Shown: one piece after another, positions 42,088 to 52,172 of the stretch
Numbering within the stretch: the first letter of the stretch is position 1
Layout: every line of letters begins with the position of its first letter
Origin: Bacteroidales bacterium
Lineage (GTDB): Bacteria > Bacteroidota > Bacteroidia > Bacteroidales > Bacteroidaceae
NCBI GenBank assembly: GCA_015060905.1
Contig: SUXQ01000003.1
Coordinates: 62,001-126,000 of the forward strand
DNA length: 64,000 nucleotides
Direction of reading: 5' to 3'
Notes under the pieces: model-generated
What the model was told of the DNA's origin: nothing
Databases searched by the model: none
The model's input: only the letters and a program-made list of their open reading frames with translations
Translations under genes and position numbers: made by a program

Positions 42088-42672
42088 TTACTGCACAAGC
42101 CCGTAGAACAGCGCACCGAAAATTCCCGACGCGACAAGAATAAGTATGGGGCTGACCTTGCGGCGCATAGCTATAAAGGCGACGATGGTTATAAGCACAC
42201 TGACGCAGAAGCGCAGGGGCTCGTCGGGAAGAGAGCCGTAATTTTCGGCACTCATAAGCAGCAGCGCAGCCGAGACTATAAGGCCGACGACTGCCGGACG
42301 CAACAGGCGAAAGACTGCATTTACACCCGCACTTTTGCTGTATTTCATCAGATAGCGGCTGATTATGAGCATTAATATTAGCGAGGGAAGCATCACAGCG
42401 AGAGAGGCTGTCACAGAGCCTAACACTGCAAGCGGCAGAGAGCCGTAAGCATTGTTCATGGCTGTGTAACCAACGTACGTTGCCGAGTTTATACCTATGG
42501 GGCCGGGAGTCATTTGACTGATTGCGACAATATCGGTAAACTCGGACATTGTGAGCCACGAGTAACGTGTCACAACCTCGCCCTGAATGACAGATAACAT
42601 TCCATAGCCGCCACCGAAGCTGAAAAGGCCTATTTTGAAGAAGGTCACGAAAAGTTTAACAAGCAGCATCAT
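42088..42672 (-). CDS. Chromate transporter, half-size (second of pair)
   Basis: A 194-residue membrane protein of the CHR family. Near the start FSFGGGYGMLSVIQ is the family motif, followed by PGPIGINSATYVGYTA. Short CHR proteins work in pairs. Its upstream partner (42669-43214) overlaps by four bases. The family exports chromate, sometimes sulfate-like anions, though the natural substrate is unproven for gut species. About five to six membrane segments are visible. Confidence 0.92.
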   Translation of the reverse strand: MMLLVKLFVTFFKIGLFSFGGGYGMLSVIQGEVVTRYSWLTMSEFTDIVAISQMTPGPIGINSATYVGYTAMNNAYGSLPLAVLGSVTASLAVMLPSLILMLIISRYLMKYSKSAGVNAVFRLLRPAVVGLIVSAALLLMSAENYGSLPDEPLRFCVSVLITIVAFIAMRRKVSPILILVASGIFGALFYGLVQ

Positions 42673-43214
42673 ACGCGTCCTTTTATTTTACCGTAAAGAA
42701 AGCCTGCGACACCCGCGCAGAGTATTATATATATGGGCGAGACGCCAAAAGCCACAATGAGCAGTGCCGCGAGGATAGGCACCCACACAGTGGTGCGGGT
42801 TATTCGTGCCGAGCGTGCCACAGAGAATACCGGGGCTGCTATAAGCGCAACCACCGCCGGACGCAACCCCCAAAAGATGTGCTCGACTACCTTATAGTGA
42901 CGGAAGCTGTGAAAGAACAGAGCTATAAGAAGTATGCAGACAACCGAGGGTATCACACTGCCCAACGAGGCGGCAACAGCCCCGCGCACCCCCCGCAGCT
43001 TATAGCCTATGAATATTGCTATATTCACCGCAAAGACCCCGGGGGCCGATTGAGCGACAGCGAGAAGGTCGAGAAAATCGTCCTTTCCCACCCAATTGTT
43101 ACGTTCTACAACGTCGCGCTCGATGAGAGGAATCATTGCGTAACCGCCACCGATAGTAAAAAGACCTATCTTGGAGAAGGTTGCAAATAGTTTAAAGAGA
43201 GAAGCATCTGTCAT
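42669..43214 (-). CDS. Chromate transporter, half-size (first of pair)
   Basis: A 181-residue CHR-family half protein. TIGGGYAMIPLIERDVV is the N-terminal family motif and APGVFAVNIAIFIGYK the second conserved stretch. Its stop overlaps the start of its partner (ATGA), so the two probably form a heterodimer of inverted topology. purL upstream ends in a strong terminator, so this pair is transcribed separately or by weak read-through. Confidence 0.92.
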   Translation of the reverse strand: MTDASLFKLFATFSKIGLFTIGGGYAMIPLIERDVVERNNWVGKDDFLDLLAVAQSAPGVFAVNIAIFIGYKLRGVRGAVAASLGSVIPSVVCILLIALFFHSFRHYKVVEHIFWGLRPAVVALIAAPVFSVARSARITRTTVWVPILAALLIVAFGVSPIYIILCAGVAGFLYGKIKGRV

Positions 43215-43230
43215 ATTGTCTGCATATTGC

Positions 43231-43275
43231 TTAAAAGCACTCCCCCTCCGAAAAGCAGAGGGGGAGTGCTTTTAA
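43231..43275 (-). terminator. purL terminator
   Basis: 18-bp arms (43231-43248 with 43258-43275) with a GC-rich core and A/T ends. It lies 16 bases after the purL stop on the minus strand. Confidence 0.9.
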
Positions 43276-43290
43276 AATATAGTTATTCAA

Positions 43291-46200
43291 TTACTTTGTT
43301 TTTTCGGCTACCCAATTATATGCGTTGCGGAAAATTTCTATCCAGGGAGTAACATCGTCGGAGAGACGATCGGCAGGATAGTTGGCGCACTGCCAGGGGA
43401 ATATTGCACGCTCGGGGTGAGGCATCATTGCTACGTGACGACCATCGGCGCTTGCAAGGGCTGCTACATTGTAGTCCGAGCCGTTGGGGTTGCCGGGGTA
43501 ACCCTCGTAAGAGTAACGTGCAACAATGTTGTATTTCTCTTGCTCGTAGGGAAGTTCGAAGCGTCCCTCGCCGTGAGCCACCCAAACACCTACGCGGCTG
43601 TTCGAGAGTGAGCCGAAGAGCACCGAATTGTTCTCGGGAACATTAACGCCCACGAAGGTAGACTCGAACTTGTGAGAATTATTGTGACGCATATAGCCTT
43701 TCTTCTCAAATTCGGGGTTGATGAGGTTAAGCTCCATCATCAGCTGGCAACCGTTACAAATACCGAGCGAGAGGGTATCCTCGCGCGCGTAGAAACGGTC
43801 GAGGGCAGCCTTCGCCTTGGGATTGTAGAGGAATCCGCCTGCCCATCCTTTGGCCGAGCCAAGAACGTCCGAGTTTGAGAATCCTCCGCAGAATACGATG
43901 AAATTAACCTCGTCGAGTGTCTCGCGACCGCTGATAAGGTCGGTCATTGTAACGTCCTTAACGTCGAAGCCTGCAAGATACATTGCGTATGCCATTTCGC
44001 GCTCGCCGTTTGTTCCCTTCTCGCGGATGATTGCTGCACGAACGCCCGATTTTTCGCGGCGGTCGGCATCAATGCCATACTTAGTGTACATTCCTGTGAA
44101 GCCTGCGGGGAAGCGGAACTTCAAAGGCTGGTTCTTGTAGTTCTGCAATCTTTCGTCGGCACAGCCGTGGAAGCTCTGCTTGCGGTCCATAAGGTAAGAG
44201 CTGTCGAACCATACGTCGCGCATATAATCAATATCGAAGAGACGTGTGCGTTTGCCATGAGCAACAGCTATCTGACGTTTCTTCGAGGGTGTACCTATCT
44301 TCATGAAGCAAACGCCCGCCTCGTCGAAAATATCCTGCATCTTATCTTTGTCAGCATCGGCAACCTGAATAACAAGGCCGGGATTCTCGGCGAAGAGGAG
44401 CTTGACAATGTCAGTCTCGGCAATTCCGCTGAAATCTACCTCGATACCACCCTCTACGTTTGCGAAGCACATTTCGAGCAATGTGGTAATGAGACCTCCG
44501 GCCGAAATATCGTGACCGGCAAGGATTATGCCCTCTTTCACAAGCATCTGTATCGCGTTGAAAGCCGCAGCAAAATATTCGGGGTTCTGAACTGTGGGAA
44601 CATCGTCGCCCACGCAGTTCATTGTCTGTGCAAAGGCCGAGCCACCCAAACGCAACGCATCGAAACTGAAGTCTACATGATAGAATGCGCTCTTGGCATT
44701 ATTTACCATCACAGGAGAGACAACCTTGCGAATGTCGGAAACCTCGCCACCGGCCGAAACTATTACTGTTCCCGGGCTTATTACTTTTGTGCCGTCGGGA
44801 TATTTCTGGGTCATCGAAAGTGAATCCTTACCTGTGGGGACGTTTATGTGAAGGTCGCAGCAGAAGTCCGAGAGTGCCTTAACGCCTTTGTAAAGACGTG
44901 CATCCTCGCCCTCTTGCGAACGACAGGGCCACATCCAGTTTGCACTGAGAGATACTGATTCAAGGCCATCGGCAAGCGGAGCAAGCACAATGTTTGTCAA
45001 TGCCTCGGAAACTGCGAGCACCGAGCCCTTTGCAGGGTCGGCAAGACCCGCCTGAGGCGCGTGACCGATAGAGGTTGCAATTCCCTTTTTACCTTTAAAG
45101 TCGAGGGTAACAACGCCGCAATCGCTCAAGGGCAACTGAATTTCGCCCTGACACTGCTGACGTGCAATGCGTCCTGTCACCGAACGGTCCACTTTGTTTG
45201 TGAGCCAATCTTTACATGCTACCGCCTCGAGACGGAGTACATTTATAAGATAGTCGTTAATATCTTCGTCGTTATACTCAACATCTTTATAGTGACGCTC
45301 TTTTGTGCTGTCCACCATATAGGTCTTGGGCGAAGAGCCGAACATCTGGCTTACAGAGAGGTCGAAAGGACGTTTGCCGTCGGCCTGCTCGAAGGCGAAA
45401 CGCGCGTCGCCTGTTGTCTCGCCGACAACATACATGGGAGCACGCTCGCGCTCGGCTACACGTTGCACATATTCTATTGCATCCTCTTTGATGAGCAGAC
45501 CCATACGTTCCTGTGACTCGTTGGCAATAATCTCTTTTGCCGAGAGTGTCTTGTCACCGACGGGCAATTTGCTCATATCTATAAGGCCGCCACACTCCTC
45601 GACAAGCTCGGAGAGGCAGTTTACGTGTCCTGCCGAGCCATGGTCGTGAATAGAAACTACGGGGTTTGTATCGTCCTCGCAGAGTGCGCGAACAACATTG
45701 TAGGCACGCTTCTGCATTTCGGCATTGGCACGCTGAACGGCGTTAAGCTCGATGCCCGAAGAGTAGCGTCCTGTATCTACCGACGACACTGAGCCGCCAC
45801 CGAGGCCGATGCGGTAGTTGTCGCCGCCCATCACTATCACCTTGTTTCCCTTCTCGGGAGCACCCTTCAGGCAGTCGCGACGTGTACCGTAGCCCACACC
45901 TCCGGCAAGCATGATAACCTTGTCGTAGCCATATGTCTCGTCGTTCTCTTGGTGCTCGAATGTAAGCACCGAACCGCAGATAAGGGGCTGACCGAATTTG
46001 TTTCCGAAGTCCGACGCACCGTTTGATGCCTTTATAAGTATCTGTTCGGGAGTCTGGTACAACCACTTGCGCACGGGAAGCATATCTTCCCACTTGCGGT
46101 CGTCGTAAGTGCGGGGGTAAGAGGTCATGTAAACGGCTGTTCCGGCAATGGGCCACGAGCCTTTACCTCCACCCATACGGTCGCGAATCTCACCACCGGT

Positions 46201-46992
46201 ACCTGTACTTGCGCCGTTGAAGGGCTCGACGGTTGTGGGGAAGTTGTGCGTCTCGGCCTTGAGCGAGATTACTGTCTCAATATCTTTTATTACAAAATAG
46301 TCGGGGATTGAGTGGTCGGCGGGTGCAAACTGCTCTACAACGGGACCCTGTGCAAAGGCTACATTATCTTTGTAGGCCGAGATTATCTTGTTGGGGTTCT
46401 CTTGTGTGGTGCGCTTAATCATCTGGAAGAGCGAAGAGGGCATTTCCTCGCCGTCGATAATGAATGTTCCGCCGAAAATTTTGTGGCGGCAGTGCTCGGA
46501 GTTAATCTGCGCAAAGCCGAATACCTCGCTGTCGGTGAGTTTGCGTCCGAGCTCGCCCTCGACCTTATGAAGATACTCAATCTCCTCGGCCGAAAGTGCA
46601 AGACCCTCTTGCTCGTTGTAGCTCTCGAGGTCCTCGATAAACTCTATGGGTTTGGGAGCAATGTCCACTGTAAACACATTCTGGTCGAGGCCCTTATAAA
46701 GGCGTTGCAACATTGGGTCGTACTCGGCATTTTCGTCGGCAACGGCAAAATATTCCTCGATGCGCTGCACACCCTCGATTCCCATATTTTGGGTAATCTC
46801 AACGGCGTTGGTACTCCAAGGTGTAATCATTTCGCGACGGGGACCCACAAAGTATCCATCGACATTTTGAGCATCGACGGGAGTGGCACCGCTGTACAAC
46901 CAACACAATTTTTCAATATCCTCTTTTGTCAAGAGATTTTCCGTAGCGGTAGCTATAATTCCACGCTCGGAAGTTGTGAAAAAGTAAACCAT
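43291..46992 (-). CDS. purL: Phosphoribosylformylglycinamidine synthase (large single-chain form)
   Basis: A 1233-residue enzyme that makes formylglycinamidine ribonucleotide from FGAR, glutamine and ATP in purine synthesis. It is the large type with N-terminal PurS-like region, two AIRS-like synthetase halves (ETHNFPTTVEPFNGASTGTGGEIRD and TGKDSLSMTQ stretches) and a C-terminal glutaminase. The glutaminase nucleophile is C1082 in LGICNGCQLM, and the C-terminal MPHPERA supplies His and is followed by the GATase glutamate context. Length agrees with Bacteroidetes and proteobacterial PurL. It is monocistronic, with promoter boxes upstream and a strong terminator. Confidence 0.97.
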   Translation of the reverse strand: MVYFFTTSERGIIATATENLLTKEDIEKLCWLYSGATPVDAQNVDGYFVGPRREMITPWSTNAVEITQNMGIEGVQRIEEYFAVADENAEYDPMLQRLYKGLDQNVFTVDIAPKPIEFIEDLESYNEQEGLALSAEEIEYLHKVEGELGRKLTDSEVFGFAQINSEHCRHKIFGGTFIIDGEEMPSSLFQMIKRTTQENPNKIISAYKDNVAFAQGPVVEQFAPADHSIPDYFVIKDIETVISLKAETHNFPTTVEPFNGASTGTGGEIRDRMGGGKGSWPIAGTAVYMTSYPRTYDDRKWEDMLPVRKWLYQTPEQILIKASNGASDFGNKFGQPLICGSVLTFEHQENDETYGYDKVIMLAGGVGYGTRRDCLKGAPEKGNKVIVMGGDNYRIGLGGGSVSSVDTGRYSSGIELNAVQRANAEMQKRAYNVVRALCEDDTNPVVSIHDHGSAGHVNCLSELVEECGGLIDMSKLPVGDKTLSAKEIIANESQERMGLLIKEDAIEYVQRVAERERAPMYVVGETTGDARFAFEQADGKRPFDLSVSQMFGSSPKTYMVDSTKERHYKDVEYNDEDINDYLINVLRLEAVACKDWLTNKVDRSVTGRIARQQCQGEIQLPLSDCGVVTLDFKGKKGIATSIGHAPQAGLADPAKGSVLAVSEALTNIVLAPLADGLESVSLSANWMWPCRSQEGEDARLYKGVKALSDFCCDLHINVPTGKDSLSMTQKYPDGTKVISPGTVIVSAGGEVSDIRKVVSPVMVNNAKSAFYHVDFSFDALRLGGSAFAQTMNCVGDDVPTVQNPEYFAAAFNAIQMLVKEGIILAGHDISAGGLITTLLEMCFANVEGGIEVDFSGIAETDIVKLLFAENPGLVIQVADADKDKMQDIFDEAGVCFMKIGTPSKKRQIAVAHGKRTRLFDIDYMRDVWFDSSYLMDRKQSFHGCADERLQNYKNQPLKFRFPAGFTGMYTKYGIDADRREKSGVRAAIIREKGTNGEREMAYAMYLAGFDVKDVTMTDLISGRETLDEVNFIVFCGGFSNSDVLGSAKGWAGGFLYNPKAKAALDRFYAREDTLSLGICNGCQLMMELNLINPEFEKKGYMRHNNSHKFESTFVGVNVPENNSVLFGSLSNSRVGVWVAHGEGRFELPYEQEKYNIVARYSYEGYPGNPNGSDYNVAALASADGRHVAMMPHPERAIFPWQCANYPADRLSDDVTPWIEIFRNAYNWVAEKTK

Positions 46993-47093
46993 TTTTCGTT
47001 TATCTTAATTGTAAATATTCTTAATCATCGCAATTTGCGCTTTATTTTGCGAAGATAATCAGAAAAAATGGAATTACGTTAATCTTAAAGATA

Positions 47094-47101
47094 CAAAATT
47101 A
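47094..47101 (-). promoter_or_regulatory. Putative -7 box (TAATTTTG) for purL
   Basis: Exact minus-strand TAnnTTTG match 102 bases upstream of the purL ATG. A one-mismatch alternative (TATCTTCG) lies closer at 47050-47057. I saw no PurR-type operator or purine riboswitch in the leader. Confidence 0.45.
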
Positions 47102-47218
47102 CGCGACCGGGCAACAAGTTTCAAAATAGACAAAGATATTGTATAATAAATGTTAAAACAGGGAAGGGTGATTGTCACAAATTTAAACAGTTTGCGTCTA
47201 ATATTTGGGTAAATTAAG

Positions 47219-47226
47219 TATTTTTG
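47219..47226 (+). promoter_or_regulatory. Putative -7 box (TATTTTTG) for the macroglobulin-like gene
   Basis: Exact TAnnTTTG match that begins after the longest possible start of the frame (47205), so the true start is the ATG at 47235. The leader is very short. Confidence 0.5.
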
Positions 47227-47234
47227 CCCAAACT

Positions 47235-50200
47235 ATGAAACTACGCATCATAAATATATTTCTGCTGCTCTGTGCATTTTGTGGAATTCGCGCCCAATCG
47301 CCGTTGGACACGCTTGCCATGCGCGCTATAATGGTCAACCAATTGTTCCCACAAGAGCGTGTGTACCTGCACTTTGACAACACAGCCTATTATCTTGGCG
47401 AGACAATGTGGTTCAAGGCGTATGTTACAAGCGGCCTTGCCGACGAAGAAAAAGCCATAAGTAAAGTGCTGTATGTGGAGCTGTGCGCACCCGAGGGGTA
47501 TGTAGTTGAGACAAAGAAATATAAGCTCGACGAGAATGGTCGTTGCGACGGAGAGTTTGAACTTAAGCCCTCGTTGCTGTCGGGATATTATGAAGTGCGC
47601 GCATACACCCGTTACATGCTCAATTGGGGCGACGAGGCGGTGTTCAGCCGCGTGTTTCCCGTATACGACAAAGTGAACGGCAACAATTATGATTTTAAGA
47701 ATATGCTCGACCGCAAACGCAGCTTCATGTATCGCGGCGAGTGGATGACAAACGAACTGCCCGAGGCCGGCCTGAGATTCTACCCAGAGGGAGGGCATAT
47801 TGTAGATGGCATTGAAACGACTGTCGCATACGAGCTTAAAGGATACGACGGAGCGCACGGAAACGACACAATAACCATCCTTGCCGATGGAGAAATTGTC
47901 ACACGCTGCGTGCCTACCACATTGGGCATGGGACGGTTCAAGCTACTGCCCCGACGAGGAGTAAAATACCGCGCCGAGGTTACAATTTCTCGCCACAAGA
48001 ATGGCAAGAAAAAGACTTTTAAGTTCGAGCTTCCGAAAATTGAAAAAGAGGGCGTTACACTATCGGCCCGAAAAGCCGACGGCAACATAAACATTGCAAT
48101 AAAGAACAATATTCCCGCAACCGCCAACCTCGGATGCGTAATTGTGAACAACGGCTATATGCAGTTGTACGAGACCTTTACATCCGACGAAAAAGAGAAA
48201 AAGATACAAATGCCACTCGACAGACTCGCCGAGGGAGTGAACCGCGTGATTCTTTTCAGCGACAGTGTGCCGCTTGCCGAAAGACAATTTTTCGTCACTC
48301 ACGACTCTATTGTCGCGGGCGATATTTCCACTGTAAGATTGACGGCAAAGATAAACGGCCGCAACCCTAAGGATGTTATTCTGCAACCGTACGAAAAAAT
48401 AACCCTGACTGTGGAGCGCGAGGATGGAAAGCCCATTGCCCCGGACGCGGAATTCTCACTGTCGGTAAGTGACTTTTCAAACAGGCAGAAAATGTCGTAC
48501 GAACATAATATATACACCCACACACTTTTAGGCTCGCAGTTGAAAGGCTACATTCCCGACGCCGAACGATATTTTGACCACGAGAATCCTGCACGCGAGG
48601 AAGAGCTTGACCTGCTGATGCTTACCCACGGTTGGACGTCGTACGACTGGAGCAAGCTGGCGCGCAGCCACATTGACGTGCGCCATCATGCAGAGGAGGG
48701 AATAGAGCTTAGCGGAGAGGTCTACACACGCGAGCCTAACAAAAAATGGGGACAGTTGGGCACGCATCTTCTCGCCCCGCTGAAATTCGGCACAATGAAC
48801 TTCAAATTTATGTCCGACAGCATAAAATATAAATTCCACACTACACGCTACGGCCGATTCAGAGTAAGGACAGAGGATTTTTACGGCAACAGAATAGCCG
48901 AACTTTCGTCACGGTACATCCCTTTCAAGACTAAAAAAATGATAGGCATACGCTTTGTGCTCGACCGTTACTTCTCGCCTGCGTTCCGTTTCTTCGACTA
49001 TTGGGAACGCACGCCGGGAGAGGCTTCAAGTTACACTGCCACAGGCGACACTGCCGTAATACAAAAAGACTCGCTAAGCTACCGGCTCGCCGAAATTGAC
49101 ATTGTCGATAATAAGAAAAAGGACAAAAGGAACCGCCCGCCACGCAGCGAAATAAAATTCAACTTTGTGGACGAATGGGAGTATGCACAAGATGTTACAT
49201 ACTTTAATCTGCAACGCGATTTTGACACGACAAAAATAAAAGTGCCCCTCGACCTTGCAAATGCCAACAATATAGAGAATGAGAAAAGCAAAAATGCAAT
49301 AGAGGCCCACGAGAATAATGTAAAGCCTATTAAAGAATCGGGCGAGTCGAAAATATTTAACGCATTAGCCGATGGCGGTAGCAATATGGACATTGCATCA
49401 GAATACTTTTACAACATCACAAACAGCCTGACCTCGGCACAAATACTAAGAAGCGTCTTTTGGCGATACAATTTTAATTGGGCCTATTGGGTGCAGTCGA
49501 TAGCTGTAAAAGGAGAGTACCGCAGCGACTCTGTTCCCGAGAATGACCTGCAATTTTTGAAACAGCGTCCCAAAAACGACATAAAATATATGATGAACTT
49601 CAAGGAGTTTACCATAAGAAGCGACGAGAAACTGCGCCAACAATTCACAAACGAAGCAAACAAATGGTTCAACAACAAAATGCCCCAAGGGTACGACTCG
49701 CTTATTACCGAAGGCTTCCTGTCGCGCCACTATATTCCCACACAAGACAACAAAATGATTGACGGATTCCCGGGAACACTCATTTTTCATCAAAGAATGA
49801 GGGGAACAAGTCTGGAATTTATAAACGATGAGAACGAACATTACAACGGCAATTTTACACGACAAAAGCCAATGGCAAAGTACGGAGCAAGAGGCAAATA
49901 CAACCCCGAACACCCCAATTACGTTGCCTGTTTCATCCCTTACACCGAAAAAGATAAGGCAGAAATGGAAATTCCCGACTTTTCAAAAGCCGATAAGATA
50001 CGCTACACAATGATGCGCGGTTACACCGAGAGCAAACAGTTCTATTCGCCCGACTACAGCCGCGACAAGCCCGACGAAAATAACAAAGATTTTCGACGCA
50101 CACTTTTGTGGACACCGACAGCAAAGAGCGACACGTCGGGCAGCGTAACATTGTCGTTGTTCAACAACAGCGACACAAAATACCTGAGCATCGACATTCA

Positions 50201-51191
50201 GGGACGTGGGAAAAAAAGTATCTACGGCAACGCAGCAAACATAAACACACGCGAAAGGAAAGACAGCATAAGCGAGGCAACAACCTATATGGAAGTATGG
50301 AAAAAACTGTCAAAGACAGAGCTTCCGCCGACAATAATAACAAGATGCAACAACCTTACACGCGACGGAGTAATTTACTATGTAAACAGAGAGTATGAAA
50401 AGGCAATAAAAAATTTCCGCGAGGCTGCAAGATACGGATACGCACCCGCGCTTGCCAATTTCGGCAAATGCTACTACGATGGTAAGGGCGTGAACGAAAA
50501 TAAGAGGCTGGGTATGCGCTACTTTGAAATGGCGGCCAATAAAGGCAACAGCCTTGCGATGCACCATCTGGGAGATATTTTTTACAAAGGGGAAATTGTG
50601 CCAAAGAACGACTCATTGGCACATGAATATTACAAAAAGGCTGCCGAAAATAATTTTGCAGGCTCGCAACGTATGATGGGAGAATTCCACGAGAAGGGAA
50701 TATTTGTAGAAAAAGACCTCGAAAAGGCATTAAAATGGTACAACCTTGCGGCTTTACAAAATGACCCCGATGCACTATACAAAGTGGGCGCATACATTGT
50801 GAAACAAGATTCAATAAAAGGATTAAGCAAACGCCAACTGCGTAAGTCACAGGCTATAAGCTACATGCGCAAGGCGGCACGCGGCGGAAACATAGAAGCG
50901 CAGAGATTCATTGTAAAGTGTTTCGCCGAAGGTAAATACCTGAAAAAGAGCCGCAAGAAGAGCTTCGAGTGGATGAAGTCCATTGCCGAGCTTGGCAACG
51001 AAGAAGCACTGATGTTCGTAGCCTACTGCTACGAGAAAGGGCGCGGGACGGACGTGAACCATCCGTTGGCATACAAGCTGTACAAACAGCTTGCCGAGAA
51101 AGGCAACGAATTTGCAATAGCAAAAGTATATGAGTTTGAAATGTTGCGATTCTTCATGTACAACAGCCCCAAGCCTCCGGGAGTGAAATAA
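47235..51191 (+). CDS. Macroglobulin-like (MG2-type) surface protein fused to Sel1 repeats
   Basis: A 1318-residue secreted protein with a signal peptide (MKLRIINIFLLLCAFCGIRAQ). The first part has QERVYLHFDNTAYYLGETMWFKAYV, the classical start of MG2 (alpha-2-macroglobulin) beta domains, followed by further beta-rich domains (to about residue 900). No thioester motif CGEQ is seen, so covalent trapping is unlikely. A low-complexity charged stretch follows, then from about residue 1050 to 1310 five or six Sel1-type repeats (AAEKGN-like GYAPALANFGKCYYDGKG, NSLAMHHLGDIFYKGE and others). MG2 proteins in Bacteroidetes often accompany outer-membrane receptors. The Sel1 tail is unusual. The start at 47235 follows the promoter. 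Function is unknown. Confidence 0.8.
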   Translation: MKLRIINIFLLLCAFCGIRAQSPLDTLAMRAIMVNQLFPQERVYLHFDNTAYYLGETMWFKAYVTSGLADEEKAISKVLYVELCAPEGYVVETKKYKLDENGRCDGEFELKPSLLSGYYEVRAYTRYMLNWGDEAVFSRVFPVYDKVNGNNYDFKNMLDRKRSFMYRGEWMTNELPEAGLRFYPEGGHIVDGIETTVAYELKGYDGAHGNDTITILADGEIVTRCVPTTLGMGRFKLLPRRGVKYRAEVTISRHKNGKKKTFKFELPKIEKEGVTLSARKADGNINIAIKNNIPATANLGCVIVNNGYMQLYETFTSDEKEKKIQMPLDRLAEGVNRVILFSDSVPLAERQFFVTHDSIVAGDISTVRLTAKINGRNPKDVILQPYEKITLTVEREDGKPIAPDAEFSLSVSDFSNRQKMSYEHNIYTHTLLGSQLKGYIPDAERYFDHENPAREEELDLLMLTHGWTSYDWSKLARSHIDVRHHAEEGIELSGEVYTREPNKKWGQLGTHLLAPLKFGTMNFKFMSDSIKYKFHTTRYGRFRVRTEDFYGNRIAELSSRYIPFKTKKMIGIRFVLDRYFSPAFRFFDYWERTPGEASSYTATGDTAVIQKDSLSYRLAEIDIVDNKKKDKRNRPPRSEIKFNFVDEWEYAQDVTYFNLQRDFDTTKIKVPLDLANANNIENEKSKNAIEAHENNVKPIKESGESKIFNALADGGSNMDIASEYFYNITNSLTSAQILRSVFWRYNFNWAYWVQSIAVKGEYRSDSVPENDLQFLKQRPKNDIKYMMNFKEFTIRSDEKLRQQFTNEANKWFNNKMPQGYDSLITEGFLSRHYIPTQDNKMIDGFPGTLIFHQRMRGTSLEFINDENEHYNGNFTRQKPMAKYGARGKYNPEHPNYVACFIPYTEKDKAEMEIPDFSKADKIRYTMMRGYTESKQFYSPDYSRDKPDENNKDFRRTLLWTPTAKSDTSGSVTLSLFNNSDTKYLSIDIQGRGKKSIYGNAANINTRERKDSISEATTYMEVWKKLSKTELPPTIITRCNNLTRDGVIYYVNREYEKAIKNFREAARYGYAPALANFGKCYYDGKGVNENKRLGMRYFEMAANKGNSLAMHHLGDIFYKGEIVPKNDSLAHEYYKKAAENNFAGSQRMMGEFHEKGIFVEKDLEKALKWYNLAALQNDPDALYKVGAYIVKQDSIKGLSKRQLRKSQAISYMRKAARGGNIEAQRFIVKCFAEGKYLKKSRKKSFEWMKSIAELGNEEALMFVAYCYEKGRGTDVNHPLAYKLYKQLAEKGNEFAIAKVYEFEMLRFFMYNSPKPPGVK

Positions 51192-51228
51192 TATTTTATA
51201 ATTTGTATTGCGAATAAAAAAATAGCTC

Positions 51229-51236
51229 TATCTTCG
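51229..51236 (+). promoter_or_regulatory. Putative promoter for the ZIP transporter (-7 box TATCTTCG)
   Basis: One mismatch to TAnnTTTG, with a TTG at 51208-51210 eighteen bases upstream as possible -33 element. It is 29 bases before the ATG at 51265. Confidence 0.5.
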
Positions 51237-51264
51237 CGTTTAGAATATAAATAATAGAAACAAT

Positions 51265-52050
51265 ATGGACGCAAATATACTTTTCGGATTCACAATTCCC
51301 TTTTTGGGTACACTGTTGGGAGCAGCAGCCGTCTTTCTGTTCCGCAGAAATATTTCGGACATCACCCAAAAGGCAATGTTGGGCTTTGCATCGGGAGTGA
51401 TGGTGGCAGCCTCTTTCTGGTCGTTGCTGTTGCCCGCCATAAACTTGTCTGTAAAGAACAGTGAGTTTATGGAAATTCTGCCCATACTTATAGGATTCCT
51501 GTCGGGAATGGGCTTTTTGTTCATGCTGGATACTTTTATTCCTCACCAGCATATTGACAGTACGCAGAGCGAGGGCCCCGGCTCGTCGCTGTCACGCTCG
51601 ACGAAACTGATGCTTGCCGTGACGCTGCACAATATTCCCGAAGGAATGGCGGTGGGAGTTGTCTTTGCCGGAATGCACTCGGGCGAAACTACTTTGACGC
51701 TTGCAGCGGCTTTTGCCCTTGCAATAGGAATGGCGGTGCAGAATGTTCCCGAGGGGGCGATAATTTCAATGCCCCTGCGTGCCGAGGGTGTGGGACGCGG
51801 AAAGACTTTCCTTTACGGCACACTGTCGGGCATTGTAGAGCCGATAGCCGCAACTGTAACATTGCTGTTTTTGGAATACACAGTGCCGGCAATGCCTTTT
51901 CTGCTCGCCTTTTCGGCAGGAGCAATGCTGTATGTGGTTGTCGAGGAGCTTATTCCTGCCTCGCAACAGGGGAAGCACAGTAACATTGGTACCATAGGCT
52001 TTGCGCTGGGCTTTGCGCTGATGATGGTGCTCGACGTAATATTGGGGTAA
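51265..52050 (+). CDS. ZIP family divalent-metal transporter
   Basis: A 261-residue membrane protein with eight likely membrane segments. The metal-binding helix motifs HNIPEGMAVG and QNVPEGAIISMP are those of ZupT-like ZIP proteins, the second with Gln in place of His. A histidine-containing loop (FIPHQHIDS) lies between segments 3 and 4. It is expected to import zinc, iron or similar ions, and direction and metal cannot be set from sequence. No Fur box is evident upstream. Confidence 0.93.
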   Translation: MDANILFGFTIPFLGTLLGAAAVFLFRRNISDITQKAMLGFASGVMVAASFWSLLLPAINLSVKNSEFMEILPILIGFLSGMGFLFMLDTFIPHQHIDSTQSEGPGSSLSRSTKLMLAVTLHNIPEGMAVGVVFAGMHSGETTLTLAAAFALAIGMAVQNVPEGAIISMPLRAEGVGRGKTFLYGTLSGIVEPIAATVTLLFLEYTVPAMPFLLAFSAGAMLYVVVEELIPASQQGKHSNIGTIGFALGFALMMVLDVILG

Positions 52051-52089
52051 TTTTTGACTCGGATGCACTAAAAAATTGAATTACTTTTA

Positions 52090-52097
52090 TATATTTG
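52090..52097 (+). promoter_or_regulatory. Putative distal -7 box (TATATTTG) upstream of the esterase
   Basis: Exact TAnnTTTG match, about 108 bases before the esterase ATG. A second box lies closer. Confidence 0.4.
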
Positions 52098-52172
52098 CAA
52101 CACGAATACTGCGAATATTGGTTATACTCACTTTGTAACCTGCAAGCAAGCTTGCGTTTCGTTCGTTTGTAC

